A stretch of 64,000 nt of DNA from an uncultured Collinsella sp. GTDB lineage: Bacteria > Actinomycetota > Coriobacteriia > Coriobacteriales > Coriobacteriaceae. A program made the translations under genes and the position numbers. Below are positions 8,169 to 15,264 of the stretch, piece after piece; position 1 is the stretch's first letter, and each line of letters begins with the position of its first letter. Location of the stretch: the NCBI GenBank assembly GCA_958443265.1, contig CAUCKA010000010.1, positions 1 through 64,000 of the forward strand, given 5' to 3'. The notes under the pieces were generated by a model. That model searched no databases. It was not told the origin of the DNA and worked only from the letters and a program-made list of their open reading frames with translations.

Positions 8169-9248
8169 ATGGGCACCGAGGAGAGGAAGTACCCCACTTC
8201 CGAGCTTGAAGTGCTTGAGCGTGGATCTAGGGAGGTCGTGGAGCCCAACGGGCTGAAGCTCCTGCTGAAGCCCGTGCCGGGAGACGAGCGCGAGCGCGTG
8301 CTCGATCCGCGCGTCTACGCGCGCGCCCATGCGAAGCTCGCCGCCGGCCCGGCGCCGGCGGGGCCGGTGGACGTGATCGCGTGGCGCTCCGCTCCCAACA
8401 AGGAGACCCATGTCGTGAGGGGCTCGAACGTCGCCAAGAAGACCGTCGTCATGAACTTTGGCGACAGGGGCATTCCCCTGCACGTCTTCACGCCCGAGGG
8501 CCACGGGTGCGGCTCCGCCGCGCTCGTGTTCATCCACGGCGGCGGCTTCATGGTGGGCAACATTGGCCAGTACGAGAACTGCCTGCGCGACATCGCGGAG
8601 CGAACGGGCTGCGTCGCGATCTACCCGGAGTACCGCTTGTCTCCCGAGACGATGTTCCCCGGTGGTGTCGAGGACTGCGTGAAGACGCTCGACTGGCTTG
8701 TCGAGCATGCGGATGAGCTGGATGTCGACGCGACGCGGGTCGCCGTGGCTGGCGACTCCGCGGGCGGAAGCCTGACCAACGCCGTCGTCCTCGACGGGTC
8801 CCATGCGGACAGGATCAAGCTCGTGGCCGAGCTGTATCCGCTCGTCGACGGCGGCCCTGTTCCGGAGGAATGGTCCTATGACCTCTATGAGATCGTGAAC
8901 GACCAGAGGGCCGAGGCTCTGAGCAGGGTGGATCGCATCCGCAACGCCAACGACGACCTGCCAGTGATGTATACCAACGGCAATGCGGAGGAGATGCTCG
9001 ACCCGAGGGTGTCTGCCCTGTTCGCGGAGGACGTGAGCGCGTTCCCCCGCACGGTCATCATCTCTTCCGAGTATGACTACCTGCGCTATCAGGACGAGCT
9101 ATTCGCGAAGAGGCTACAGGATGCGGGCGTTGACGTCACCGCGATTCGCTATCGCGGCTGCGACCACGGCTTCTTCGAGATGTACGGCGTGATGCCTCAG
9201 GCTGAGGACGTCTGCCGCGTCATCTCCGAGGAGCTTGCGAAGATCTAG
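8169..9248 (+). CDS. Alpha/beta hydrolase, HSL/GDXG esterase family
   Basis: A 359-aa hydrolase with the hormone-sensitive-lipase pattern: oxyanion-hole motif HGGG (FIHGGGFMVG, near residue 120), nucleophile motif GDSAGGS (Ser near residue 197) and a late His in CDHGFFEM. The start lies two bases after the AKR stop, with no strong separate ribosome site, so translation is probably coupled. It could remove acyl groups from the sugar or glycoside handled by this operon, which is inference. A strong terminator follows, marking the operon end. Confidence 0.85.
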   Translation: MGTEERKYPTSELEVLERGSREVVEPNGLKLLLKPVPGDERERVLDPRVYARAHAKLAAGPAPAGPVDVIAWRSAPNKETHVVRGSNVAKKTVVMNFGDRGIPLHVFTPEGHGCGSAALVFIHGGGFMVGNIGQYENCLRDIAERTGCVAIYPEYRLSPETMFPGGVEDCVKTLDWLVEHADELDVDATRVAVAGDSAGGSLTNAVVLDGSHADRIKLVAELYPLVDGGPVPEEWSYDLYEIVNDQRAEALSRVDRIRNANDDLPVMYTNGNAEEMLDPRVSALFAEDVSAFPRTVIISSEYDYLRYQDELFAKRLQDAGVDVTAIRYRGCDHGFFEMYGVMPQAEDVCRVISEELAKI

Positions 9249-9281
9249 GGGCTCGTCGCGGCGGCCTCCTGGACGAGTGGC

Positions 9282-9319
9282 GGTCCGGCGGGATGCTAGG
9301 TGCGTCCCGCCGGACCTTT
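9282..9319 (+). terminator. Rho-independent terminator of the sugar operon
   Basis: GGTCCGGCGGGA (9282-9293), 11-base loop, TCCCGCCGGACC (9305-9316), then TTT. The 12-bp stem is perfect. It lies 34 bases after the hydrolase stop. Confidence 0.8.
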
Positions 9320-9421
9320 GCGTTGACGGGCGCGTGCCGCTTGCCGGAGGGCGTGTGTGGGGTTCGCTTCGGCGGTGCCGGATTAACCGGGAGATGCGTT
9401 TACCGCCGCTCTTCCAAGTGA

Positions 9422-9691
9422 GCCCAGCAAACAAATCGCGAGTTGAGCCCCAAGGGCATCGACAAGGGCGTGGGCCTGGCGCGGGCGCTGGCGTATCTGG
9501 GTCGCGCTGGCAACGAGCGCACCTTTGGCTTTGGCGATTCGGGCAACGACCTGGGCATGCTCGCCGCCGTCGAGACGGCTGTCGCCATGGGCAACGCCAT
9601 GCCCGAGGTCAAGGCGATCGCCGACTATGTGACCGACGACGTCGCACACGACGGCACCGTCACAGCGATGCAGCATTTTGGGTTGATTTAA
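9422..9691 (+). pseudogene. Truncated C-terminal remnant of a Cof-like HAD hydrolase
   Basis: The frame 9422-9691 encodes only the last 90 or so residues of a Cof-type HAD phosphatase: NRELSPKGIDKGVGL matches the family block before motif III/IV, followed by GFGDSGNDLGML and the MGNAMPEVKAIADYV tail. The DxD motif and cap domain are absent, and an in-frame stop (TGA at 9419) lies just upstream. A TTG at 9443 could start a shorter peptide but has no ribosome site. Whole family members are about 265 aa. The break point at about 9420 follows the terminated sugar operon, which suggests that operon was joined here by insertion or rearrangement. Confidence 0.75.
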
Positions 9692-9692
9692 T

Positions 9693-9733
9693 AAATGGCC
9701 GGGTCGCCCGCAGTGGGGGCGACCCGGCCATTT
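9693..9733. terminator. Bidirectional terminator between convergent genes
   Basis: AAATGGCCGGGTCGCCC (9693-9709), 7-base loop, GGGCGACCCGGCCATTT (9717-9733): a perfect 17-bp stem with A/T ends on both sides. It serves the HAD remnant on the plus strand and the DeoR gene on the minus strand. Confidence 0.8.
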
Positions 9734-9736
9734 GAG

Positions 9737-10528
9737 CTATTTTGCAATATAGAGCTTGGGATGACTGCGACTGCTCTCGATCGCCGCCGTCATGATGCCC
9801 TCGTTGTCTCCATCAACGATGATGCCGTCGAGGTCATCGATCTGCGCGGACTGATAAAAACTGGTCTTGTTGAACTTTCCCTGGTCAACCATCATGTAGC
9901 CCTGGTTTGAGTTGGTAAGGTACATATGCTTGATCATGGCCGAGAAGTCGTGCTCGACGGTAAAACCGTGGTCGGGGTGGAATCCGTCAGCACTGACAAA
10001 CGCCTTGTCGGCATGTAGTTTGCTCATGCAGTCGAGCGTCAGTGCGCCCGCGAGATAGAGGTGGCCCTTGCGCACGGAGCCGCCCAGCAGCACTACCGAA
10101 GCATTGGGGAGATTGAAGCTGGCGTAGTTCGCGATTGCAAGATCGCCGGTGATAATGGTGATCTCACGCTTGTCCATGAGGGCCTTAGCGAAGTAAAAGC
10201 CTGTGGTGCCGATATCAATTACCAGAACATCGCCATCATCAACAAGAGTTGCTGCGGTTGCGGCGATGGCCTCCTTGGCCTCGACTTGGACATTGATGCG
10301 CTCCTCGGGATACGAGATTGCGTTGGAGCGAGAAAGCGATACCGCTCCGCCGCGTACGCGACGCAGCTTGCCTTCGGATTCCAGCGAGATGAGGTCGTGT
10401 CGTGCGGTGACTTCCGAAACCGAAAAACGGCGAACGATGTCGGATACCGAGATATTTGGCTTTTCGGCCAGCCAATTCATGATAAATCGCTGACGCTCGG
10501 CCGGTGAAAGGTCTGAAGTAGATGCCAT
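9737..10528 (-). CDS. DeoR-family transcriptional regulator
   Basis: A 263-aa DeoR/GlpR-type repressor. The N-terminal winged helix-turn-helix (about residues 8-62) includes SVSDIVRRFSVSEVTARHDL and GKLRRVRGGAV, the family hallmark; the C-terminal domain (about 75-240) is a sugar-phosphate sensor with VIDIGTTGFYFAKAL. The open frame extends 49 codons upstream, but the ATG at 10528 has AAGGAG six to seven bases before it and gives normal length. It is divergent from the transaldolase / PTS operon at 10877 and is the likely regulator of that operon. Confidence 0.9.
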   Translation of the reverse strand: MASTSDLSPAERQRFIMNWLAEKPNISVSDIVRRFSVSEVTARHDLISLESEGKLRRVRGGAVSLSRSNAISYPEERINVQVEAKEAIAATAATLVDDGDVLVIDIGTTGFYFAKALMDKREITIITGDLAIANYASFNLPNASVVLLGGSVRKGHLYLAGALTLDCMSKLHADKAFVSADGFHPDHGFTVEHDFSAMIKHMYLTNSNQGYMMVDQGKFNKTSFYQSAQIDDLDGIIVDGDNEGIMTAAIESSRSHPKLYIAK

Positions 10529-10876
10529 ATGCCGCTCCTTTTGAACAAAAGGTAAAAGATGTGCCTTTCGTAATCGAAATATAACGTATCGATATGAAAA
10601 GAACAAGGCAAATTCGAATGAATCAAAAGAACGGAATGGCATGTCACAAATGCATGCGTAGCAGATAGTTCGCACGTAAACGGGCTATAAAGAGTCTCAT
10701 TCTGAAGGTGCCGCCCAAAAGAAGTACGTTCACGCCCGATATTCGACCGTTCACGGAAAGTTGACAATTGAGCTTTCGATAGCTTTTGAAATGGTTTATA
10801 AAAGAAAACCGAAAAGCTTTTGAAACAAAGAAGAAGGCTTTCGATAGCAATAGTGTTAGATGAGAAAGGACCGAAC
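10529..10876. promoter_or_regulatory. Divergent regulatory region with direct repeats and a palindromic motif
   Basis: This 348-base AT-rich spacer separates the DeoR gene from the transaldolase operon. GCTTTCGATAG occurs at 10772 and 10837 and AGCTTTTGAAA at 10781 and 10815, an array that fits a DeoR-type operator. ACCGTTCACGGAA (10746-10758) is a near-palindrome shared with the upstream region of the second transaldolase gene. A TTGACA hexamer at 10761 is a possible -35 box, but I see no well-spaced -10. Confidence 0.5.
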
Positions 10877-11587
10877 ATGGCGATCAAGGTGTTTGCCGAC
10901 GGCGCTAACCTCGAGGGCATGCTTGACATGCATGACAATGGCAACGTTCAGGGCTTCACGACCAATCCTTCCCTTATGAAGGCCGGCGGCGTGACCGACT
11001 ACCGCGCTTTTGCCAAGACGGTTCTTGAGCACATTACTGATGTGTCGGTCTCTTTTGAGGTATTCGCCGACGACGAGGCAGGTATGGAAGCCGAGGCTCG
11101 CGAGATCGCAACCTGGGCAGACAACGTCTACGTTAAGATCCCGGCGCTCAACACCAAGGGTGAGTCCACTGCCGCGCTGGTCAAGCGCCTTTCTGCCGAC
11201 GGCATCAAGGTGAATGTCACCACTATCTTTACGCCCGAGCAGGTCGACGAGTTTGTCGATGCCGTCTCTGCTGAGACCCCCTCTATTCTGTCCATCTTTG
11301 CCGGTCGCATTGCCGATACCGGCGTCGATCCGCTGCCCCTCATGGCGGAGTCCGTAAAGAAGGCTGCCGTTAAGCCTGCTGCCGAGGTTCTCTGGGCGTC
11401 TACGCGCGAGGTCCTCAATATCTTCCAGGCGGAGTCCGTTGGATGCCAGATCATTACGGTCCCCAATGCCCTTCTTGCCAAACGCAAGAATTTCGGGAAA
11501 GATTTGCTTGAGTACTCGCTTGATACGGTCAAGGGCTTTGCCCGCGACATTCAGGCGCTTGGTTTTCACATCCTGCCCGAGGAGTAG
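10877..11587 (+). CDS. Transaldolase / fructose-6-phosphate aldolase family protein (copy 1)
   Basis: A 236-aa class I aldolase of the small transaldolase (FSA/TalC) family. FADGANLEGM opens the barrel, TTNPSLM follows at residues 28-34, and the Schiff-base lysine is expected at Lys87 in YVKIP. GRIADTGVDP and ASTRE are further family blocks. The ATG at 10877 has GAAAGGA upstream; the longer open frame adds 19 unlikely residues. It probably makes or cleaves a ketose phosphate produced after the linked PTS. A paralogue of the same family lies at 14179. Confidence 0.9.
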   Translation: MAIKVFADGANLEGMLDMHDNGNVQGFTTNPSLMKAGGVTDYRAFAKTVLEHITDVSVSFEVFADDEAGMEAEAREIATWADNVYVKIPALNTKGESTAALVKRLSADGIKVNVTTIFTPEQVDEFVDAVSAETPSILSIFAGRIADTGVDPLPLMAESVKKAAVKPAAEVLWASTREVLNIFQAESVGCQIITVPNALLAKRKNFGKDLLEYSLDTVKGFARDIQALGFHILPEE

Positions 11588-11596
11588 GGGACGAGT

Positions 11597-12043
11597 ATGC
11601 TGACCGATCTTCTTAAGCCCGAGCTTGTTGCCTGCCACGTCGAGGCCTCCGACTGGGAGGAAGCGATCAGGGCATGCGGTAAGTTGCTCGTAGACGCTGG
11701 CAAATGCGACCAGAGCTATGTTGACGCCATGATTTCATCGGTTCACAAATTCGGCCCCTATATGGTCTTGGAAGAGGGCATCGCCATGCCCCACGCTCAA
11801 GCAGATGGCAATGTGAGCGAAGCGGGAATCTGTATCGTCACGCTTGACCCAGCCGTTGCGTTTGGACACGAGGATTTCGATCCGGTTCACGTGCTCGTGG
11901 GTATTTGCGCACCCGACCCCAAGGCTCATCTTGGCTGCTTGGCGGAGCTTTCGCAGATGTTTGAGGACGAGGACTGCGTTGCCAAGCTCAGCGCATGCGA
12001 TACGCCCGAGCAGGTTTTGGAGACCATGCGTTCATTCTTTTAG
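11597..12043 (+). CDS. PTS EIIA component, fructose/mannitol-type domain (ascorbate-like system)
   Basis: A 148-aa EIIA of the PTS type-2 (fructose/mannitol/ascorbate UlaC) fold. The expected phosphorylated residue is His66 in GIAMPHA, within the family pattern. It begins nine bases after the transaldolase stop. Together with the downstream EIIB and EIIC it forms a three-gene L-ascorbate-type (SgaTBA/Ula) permease. The true substrate is uncertain because UlaA-like systems with a transaldolase partner may carry pentitols or other sugars. Confidence 0.88.
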   Translation: MLTDLLKPELVACHVEASDWEEAIRACGKLLVDAGKCDQSYVDAMISSVHKFGPYMVLEEGIAMPHAQADGNVSEAGICIVTLDPAVAFGHEDFDPVHVLVGICAPDPKAHLGCLAELSQMFEDEDCVAKLSACDTPEQVLETMRSFF

Positions 12044-12118
12044 GCCTTAATGGCACGGCGATGCGTCGCCGCTTTTGGATAGACGGAAAACCGTCACGTG
12101 TAGGAGAGGAAGGTTGCC

Positions 12119-12394
12119 ATGCATATCATCACCGTATGCGGAAACGGCATCGGGTCCAGCCTGATGCTCGCTGGCAAAGTCGAGGAGCTTTGCGAGGAGG
12201 AGGGCATCAAGGCCGACGTTGAGTCTATGGACCTGAACGGTGCTTCTTCCGCAAATCCGGATCTGTTCATCACCGTTAAGGAACTCGCCCCCGAGCTCCA
12301 CGGCAACGTTGTGATTGTTCGCAGCTATGTGAACAAGAAGAAGATCTGCGAAGACGCCCTCGAGGCAATCAAGGCGGCCGCCGCTAACGCCTAA
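12119..12394 (+). CDS. PTS EIIB component, ascorbate (SgaB/UlaB) type
   Basis: A 91-aa EIIB with the lactose/cellobiose-like fold used by SgaB/UlaB. The phospho-accepting residue is Cys8 in TVCGNGIGSSLML. Length is normal. An AGGAGAGGAAGG ribosome site precedes the ATG. It passes phosphate from the EIIA encoded upstream to sugar in the EIIC channel encoded downstream. Confidence 0.9.
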   Translation: MHIITVCGNGIGSSLMLAGKVEELCEEEGIKADVESMDLNGASSANPDLFITVKELAPELHGNVVIVRSYVNKKKICEDALEAIKAAAANA

Positions 12395-12408
12395 AGCGGC
12401 ACAAAAAA

Positions 12409-12441
12409 GGGCGGTTCCCTGTGGAAGAGGGAAACGCGCCC
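12409..12441 (+). other. Intercistronic hairpin between EIIB and EIIC
   Basis: GGGCGGTTCCCT (12409-12420) pairs with AGGGAAACGCGCCC (12428-12441) around a 7-base loop with one extra base. It lies in the gap before the EIIC ribosome site and has no T-run; a stability or expression-tuning role is plausible. Confidence 0.4.
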
Positions 12442-12465
12442 ACGTTAGAGAGAAAGGAAGCGCAG

Positions 12466-13857
12466 ATGCAAGCCATCCTTCCCATACTTGAGTTTATCCA
12501 ATCGATTCTGACCAAGCCAGCGTGGATTATGGGTCTATTTGCCTTTGTGGGCCTTGTCGCGCTTAAGCGTCCTGCCCACAAGGTGATGACGGGCACCCTG
12601 AAGCCCATTCTTGGTTACATCATGCTGTCTGCCGGCGCCGCTGTTGTTCAGGAGAACCTTGCTCCGCTGGGTACCTTCATCGAGACCGGTTTCCACATCA
12701 CCGGCGTCGTGCCCAACAACGAGGTCGTCGTTTCGATGGCTCAGAGCGTCCTCGGCGTTCAGACCATGATGATCCTGATTCTCGGCTACGTCGTGAACAT
12801 TATCATTGCCCGCTTTACCAAGTTTAAGTACATCTTCCTGACGGGCCATCACAGCATGTTTATGGCCTGCCTGCTGTCTGCCGTTCTGCAGGCATCTGGC
12901 TTCCAGGATGTCCAGCTTGTCATCGTGGGTGGCATGTTCTTGGGCCTCGTGAGCGCTATGCTTCCCGCTGTTGGTCAGCGTTTCACCGAGAAGGTTACCG
13001 ATGGCGATGAAATCGCCATGGGCCACTTCGGTTCACTCGCCTATTACATCTCCGCTGCAGTCGGTACGCTTTTTGCTAAGGACGCCGAGGAGAACAGTAC
13101 CGAGAAGATCGAGGTTCCCGAGAAGTTCTCCTTCCTGCGCGACACCACCATCTCCACGGCCCTTACCATGGCCTTCTTCTACCTGGTTACCGCTTTCGCC
13201 GCTTACATCGCAGATCCTGCGGTCGTTACCAAGACCGCTGGCGGCGACAACGTGATTGTCTATGCCCTGACCTGCGCTCTGTCTTTTGCCGTCGGTGTCA
13301 CCATCGTCTATAACGGCGTTCGTATGATCCTTGCCGACCTGGTCCCGGCTTTCCAGGGCATCTCCAACAAGCTGATCCCCGGTGCCATCCCTGCCGTCGA
13401 CTGCGCCGTCTTCTTCCCCTATGCTCCCACCGCCGTCATCCTCGGCTTTGTTGCTTCCTTTATCGGTGGCGTGGTCGGTATGTTCATCGTGGGCGCTACC
13501 TTGGGCATCTTCATCATCCCGGGCATGGTTCCCCACTTCTTCTGCGGTGCTACCGCAGGCATCTACGGCAATGCTACCGGCGGTCGCAAAGGTGCGGCTC
13601 TTGGCGCTTTCGTCAACGGCCTGCTCATCACCTTTGCCCCGGCCCTGCTCCTGCCCGTTCTTGACGTCTTTGGCTTCAAGAACACTACGTTCGGCGACTT
13701 CGACTTCTCCGTCATTGGTATTACGCTCGGCCGCGCTGCCGAGGCCTTCGGTACCACCGGTGTCTACGCGATTCTCGCTGTCCTTTTGATCGTCGCCTTC
13801 GTCCCCAACTTCATCCACACCAAGGGTGCTGTGATCAACCATGTTGAGGAAGAGTAA
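12466..13857 (+). CDS. PTS EIIC component, ascorbate (SgaT/UlaA) type
   Basis: A 463-aa polytopic permease of the UlaA/SgaT family, near the 465 aa usual for UlaA. Family blocks include KPAWIMGLFAFVGLVALKR at the N-terminus, NNEVVVSMAQ near residue 80, the KFKYIFLTGHH segment and PGMVPHFFCGATAGIYGN. The ATG at 12466 follows GAAAGGAAG; a 15-residue longer frame upstream is less likely. It completes the operon transaldolase-EIIA-EIIB-EIIC, with a strong terminator after it. Confidence 0.92.
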   Translation: MQAILPILEFIQSILTKPAWIMGLFAFVGLVALKRPAHKVMTGTLKPILGYIMLSAGAAVVQENLAPLGTFIETGFHITGVVPNNEVVVSMAQSVLGVQTMMILILGYVVNIIIARFTKFKYIFLTGHHSMFMACLLSAVLQASGFQDVQLVIVGGMFLGLVSAMLPAVGQRFTEKVTDGDEIAMGHFGSLAYYISAAVGTLFAKDAEENSTEKIEVPEKFSFLRDTTISTALTMAFFYLVTAFAAYIADPAVVTKTAGGDNVIVYALTCALSFAVGVTIVYNGVRMILADLVPAFQGISNKLIPGAIPAVDCAVFFPYAPTAVILGFVASFIGGVVGMFIVGATLGIFIIPGMVPHFFCGATAGIYGNATGGRKGAALGAFVNGLLITFAPALLLPVLDVFGFKNTTFGDFDFSVIGITLGRAAEAFGTTGVYAILAVLLIVAFVPNFIHTKGAVINHVEEE

Positions 13858-13914
13858 TCCAGGCATACGTTAAGCCCTAATCGGGCGGAGCTCCGATAAC
13901 CGGCTCCTACACGG

Positions 13915-13951
13915 AAGCGGTGACGTCTCAAATGAGGCGTCACCGCTTTTT
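13915..13951 (+). terminator. Rho-independent terminator after the ascorbate-type PTS
   Basis: AAGCGGTGACGTCTC (13915-13929), AAAT loop, GAGGCGTCACCGCTT (13934-13948) with one wobble pair, then a run of T. It lies 58 bases past the EIIC stop. Confidence 0.85.
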
Positions 13952-13995
13952 ACTTTGGAGCGATTGTGAATATGAGCCGGCGAGGCGCTGCTTCT

Positions 13996-14043
13996 GTTCC
14001 GTGAACGGAACCAAACGCAATGATCGGCAAAAACGTTTTGCCG
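13996..14043. promoter_or_regulatory. Two palindromes upstream of the second transaldolase gene
   Basis: GTTCCG, TGAA, CGGAAC (13996-14011) and CGGCAAAA, ACG, TTTTGCCG (14025-14043). The first contains TTCCGTGAACGG, whose reverse complement occurs upstream of the first transaldolase gene at 10747-10758, so a shared regulator is plausible. The rest of the spacer 13952-14178 shows nothing else I can name. Confidence 0.45.
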
Positions 14044-14178
14044 CTGGGGCGTCGATATAAAAATGGTAAATCTGCAAAACCGTTCGCCGAGAAGATAAAA
14101 AGCCGCAGGTCACGCCTTGATAAACGTAGGTAAAGTGTTTAGCAGTTTATCGGCCGTATGTAAACGAAAGGACCCCAC

Positions 14179-14883
14179 GTGGCAATCAAGGTGTTCGCTG
14201 ACGGTGCAAACCTCGAGGGTATGCTCGACATGTACGAGAACGGCAACGTTCAGGGTTTCACGACCAACCCGTCCCTTATGAAGAAGGGCGGCGTGACGGA
14301 TTACCGCGCGTTTGCCAAGGAGGTCCTGGCCCACATCACCGATGTGTCCGTTTCGTTTGAGGTTTTTGCCGACGACGTAGAGACCATGGAGGTCGAGGCA
14401 CGCGAGATCGCTACCTGGGCCGAGAACGTCTACGTCAAGATTCCGTGCGTGACCACTAAGGGCGAGTCCACCGCCGAGCTGGTGCGCAAGCTTTCCGCCG
14501 ACGGCATTAAGGTCAACGTCACCACCATCTTCACGCCCGCGCAGGTCGACGAGATGGTCGAGGCCGTTGACGCCGAGACGCCGTCCATCATCTCGCTCTT
14601 TGCCGGCCGTATCGCCGACACCGGCGTCGATCCCATTCCGTTTATGACGGAGTCGGTCAAGAAGGCCGCCGCCAAGCCAAGCTGCGAGGTCCTGTGGGCG
14701 TCCACGCGCGAGCTCATCAACATTTACCAGGCCGAGGCCTGCGGTTGCCAGATCATCACGGTGCCCAACAGTATCCTGGCCAAGCGCAAGAACATCGGAC
14801 GTGACCCGTACGAGGTCTCGCTCGATACCGTGCGCGGATTTGCCAAGGATATCGCCTCGCTCGGTTTCCATATCCTGCCGTAA
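14179..14883 (+). CDS. Transaldolase / fructose-6-phosphate aldolase family protein (copy 2)
   Basis: A 234-aa paralogue of the gene at 10877, with most blocks identical (FADGANLEGML, TTNPSLMK, Schiff-base Lys87 in YVKIP, GRIADTGVDP). It starts with GTG after GAAAGGA. It stands alone after the PTS operon terminator and has its own upstream palindromes, so it may be the constitutive pentose-phosphate enzyme while copy 1 is pathway-specific; that division is inference. The last codons are echoed by a 19-bp near-duplicate at 15019-15037. Confidence 0.9.
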   Translation: MAIKVFADGANLEGMLDMYENGNVQGFTTNPSLMKKGGVTDYRAFAKEVLAHITDVSVSFEVFADDVETMEVEAREIATWAENVYVKIPCVTTKGESTAELVRKLSADGIKVNVTTIFTPAQVDEMVEAVDAETPSIISLFAGRIADTGVDPIPFMTESVKKAAAKPSCEVLWASTRELINIYQAEACGCQIITVPNSILAKRKNIGRDPYEVSLDTVRGFAKDIASLGFHILP

Positions 14884-15037
14884 CGCGAACGCTGACTACA
14901 TCGCGGGTTGTTCGCCCCGGCCTTTCCTTTCCCTATCGCTCACGCGCTTCGCGAGGGTCGCGCTAGGCAAAGGAAAGGCCGGGGCTGCCGACACGAACTT
15001 GCCGGTAGGTTGGTGATAGGCTTCCATATCCTGCCGT
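14863..15037 (+). repeat. 19-bp near-direct duplication of the transaldolase 3' end
   Basis: The sequence GGTTTCCATATCCTGCCGT at 14863-14881 recurs with one change at 15019-15037. Between the copies is a separate inverted repeat (14914-14985). The second copy is outside the gene and looks like a trace of a duplication or insertion event. Confidence 0.5.
14914..14985. repeat. 17-bp inverted repeat with 38-base loop
   Basis: GCCCCGGCCTTTCCTTT (14914-14930) and AAAGGAAAGGCCGGGGC (14969-14985) are exact complements. The loop holds short GCG palindromes. It follows the transaldolase stop by about 30 bases and may end transcription, although no T-run follows. Confidence 0.6.
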
Positions 15038-15040
15038 GGA

Positions 15041-15254
15041 CAAAGGTACCCCCGCCTGCGCCGTGCAAAATTGAGAGTATTCAGCAAGGTAAAGGCTTTT
15101 ACCAGCTGGGTGAAGCATGGAACAGCCCCCGTTTTGGCTCTGATGACGCTAAAACGGGGGCTGTTTCTTGCTTTTTCGTCTCTGAGGGGCATACGGAACG
15201 GCGGAAATTGCAGAATACTCGCGATTTTGCACGCTGCTACAGGGGGTACCCTTG
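15041..15254. repeat. Nested 214-bp imperfect palindrome with central terminator
   Basis: Outer arms of 42 bases (15041-15082 and 15213-15254) are inverted copies with about 32 of 42 positions matching. At the centre AACAGCCCCCGTTTT (15121-15135) and AAAACGGGGGCTGTT (15151-15165) form a perfect 15-bp stem followed by a T-rich stretch. It sits between the convergent transaldolase and tex genes, so the inner part probably acts as a terminator. The outer pairing suggests a mobile or structured element. Confidence 0.6.
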
Positions 15255-15264
15255 CTTTGGCGGT

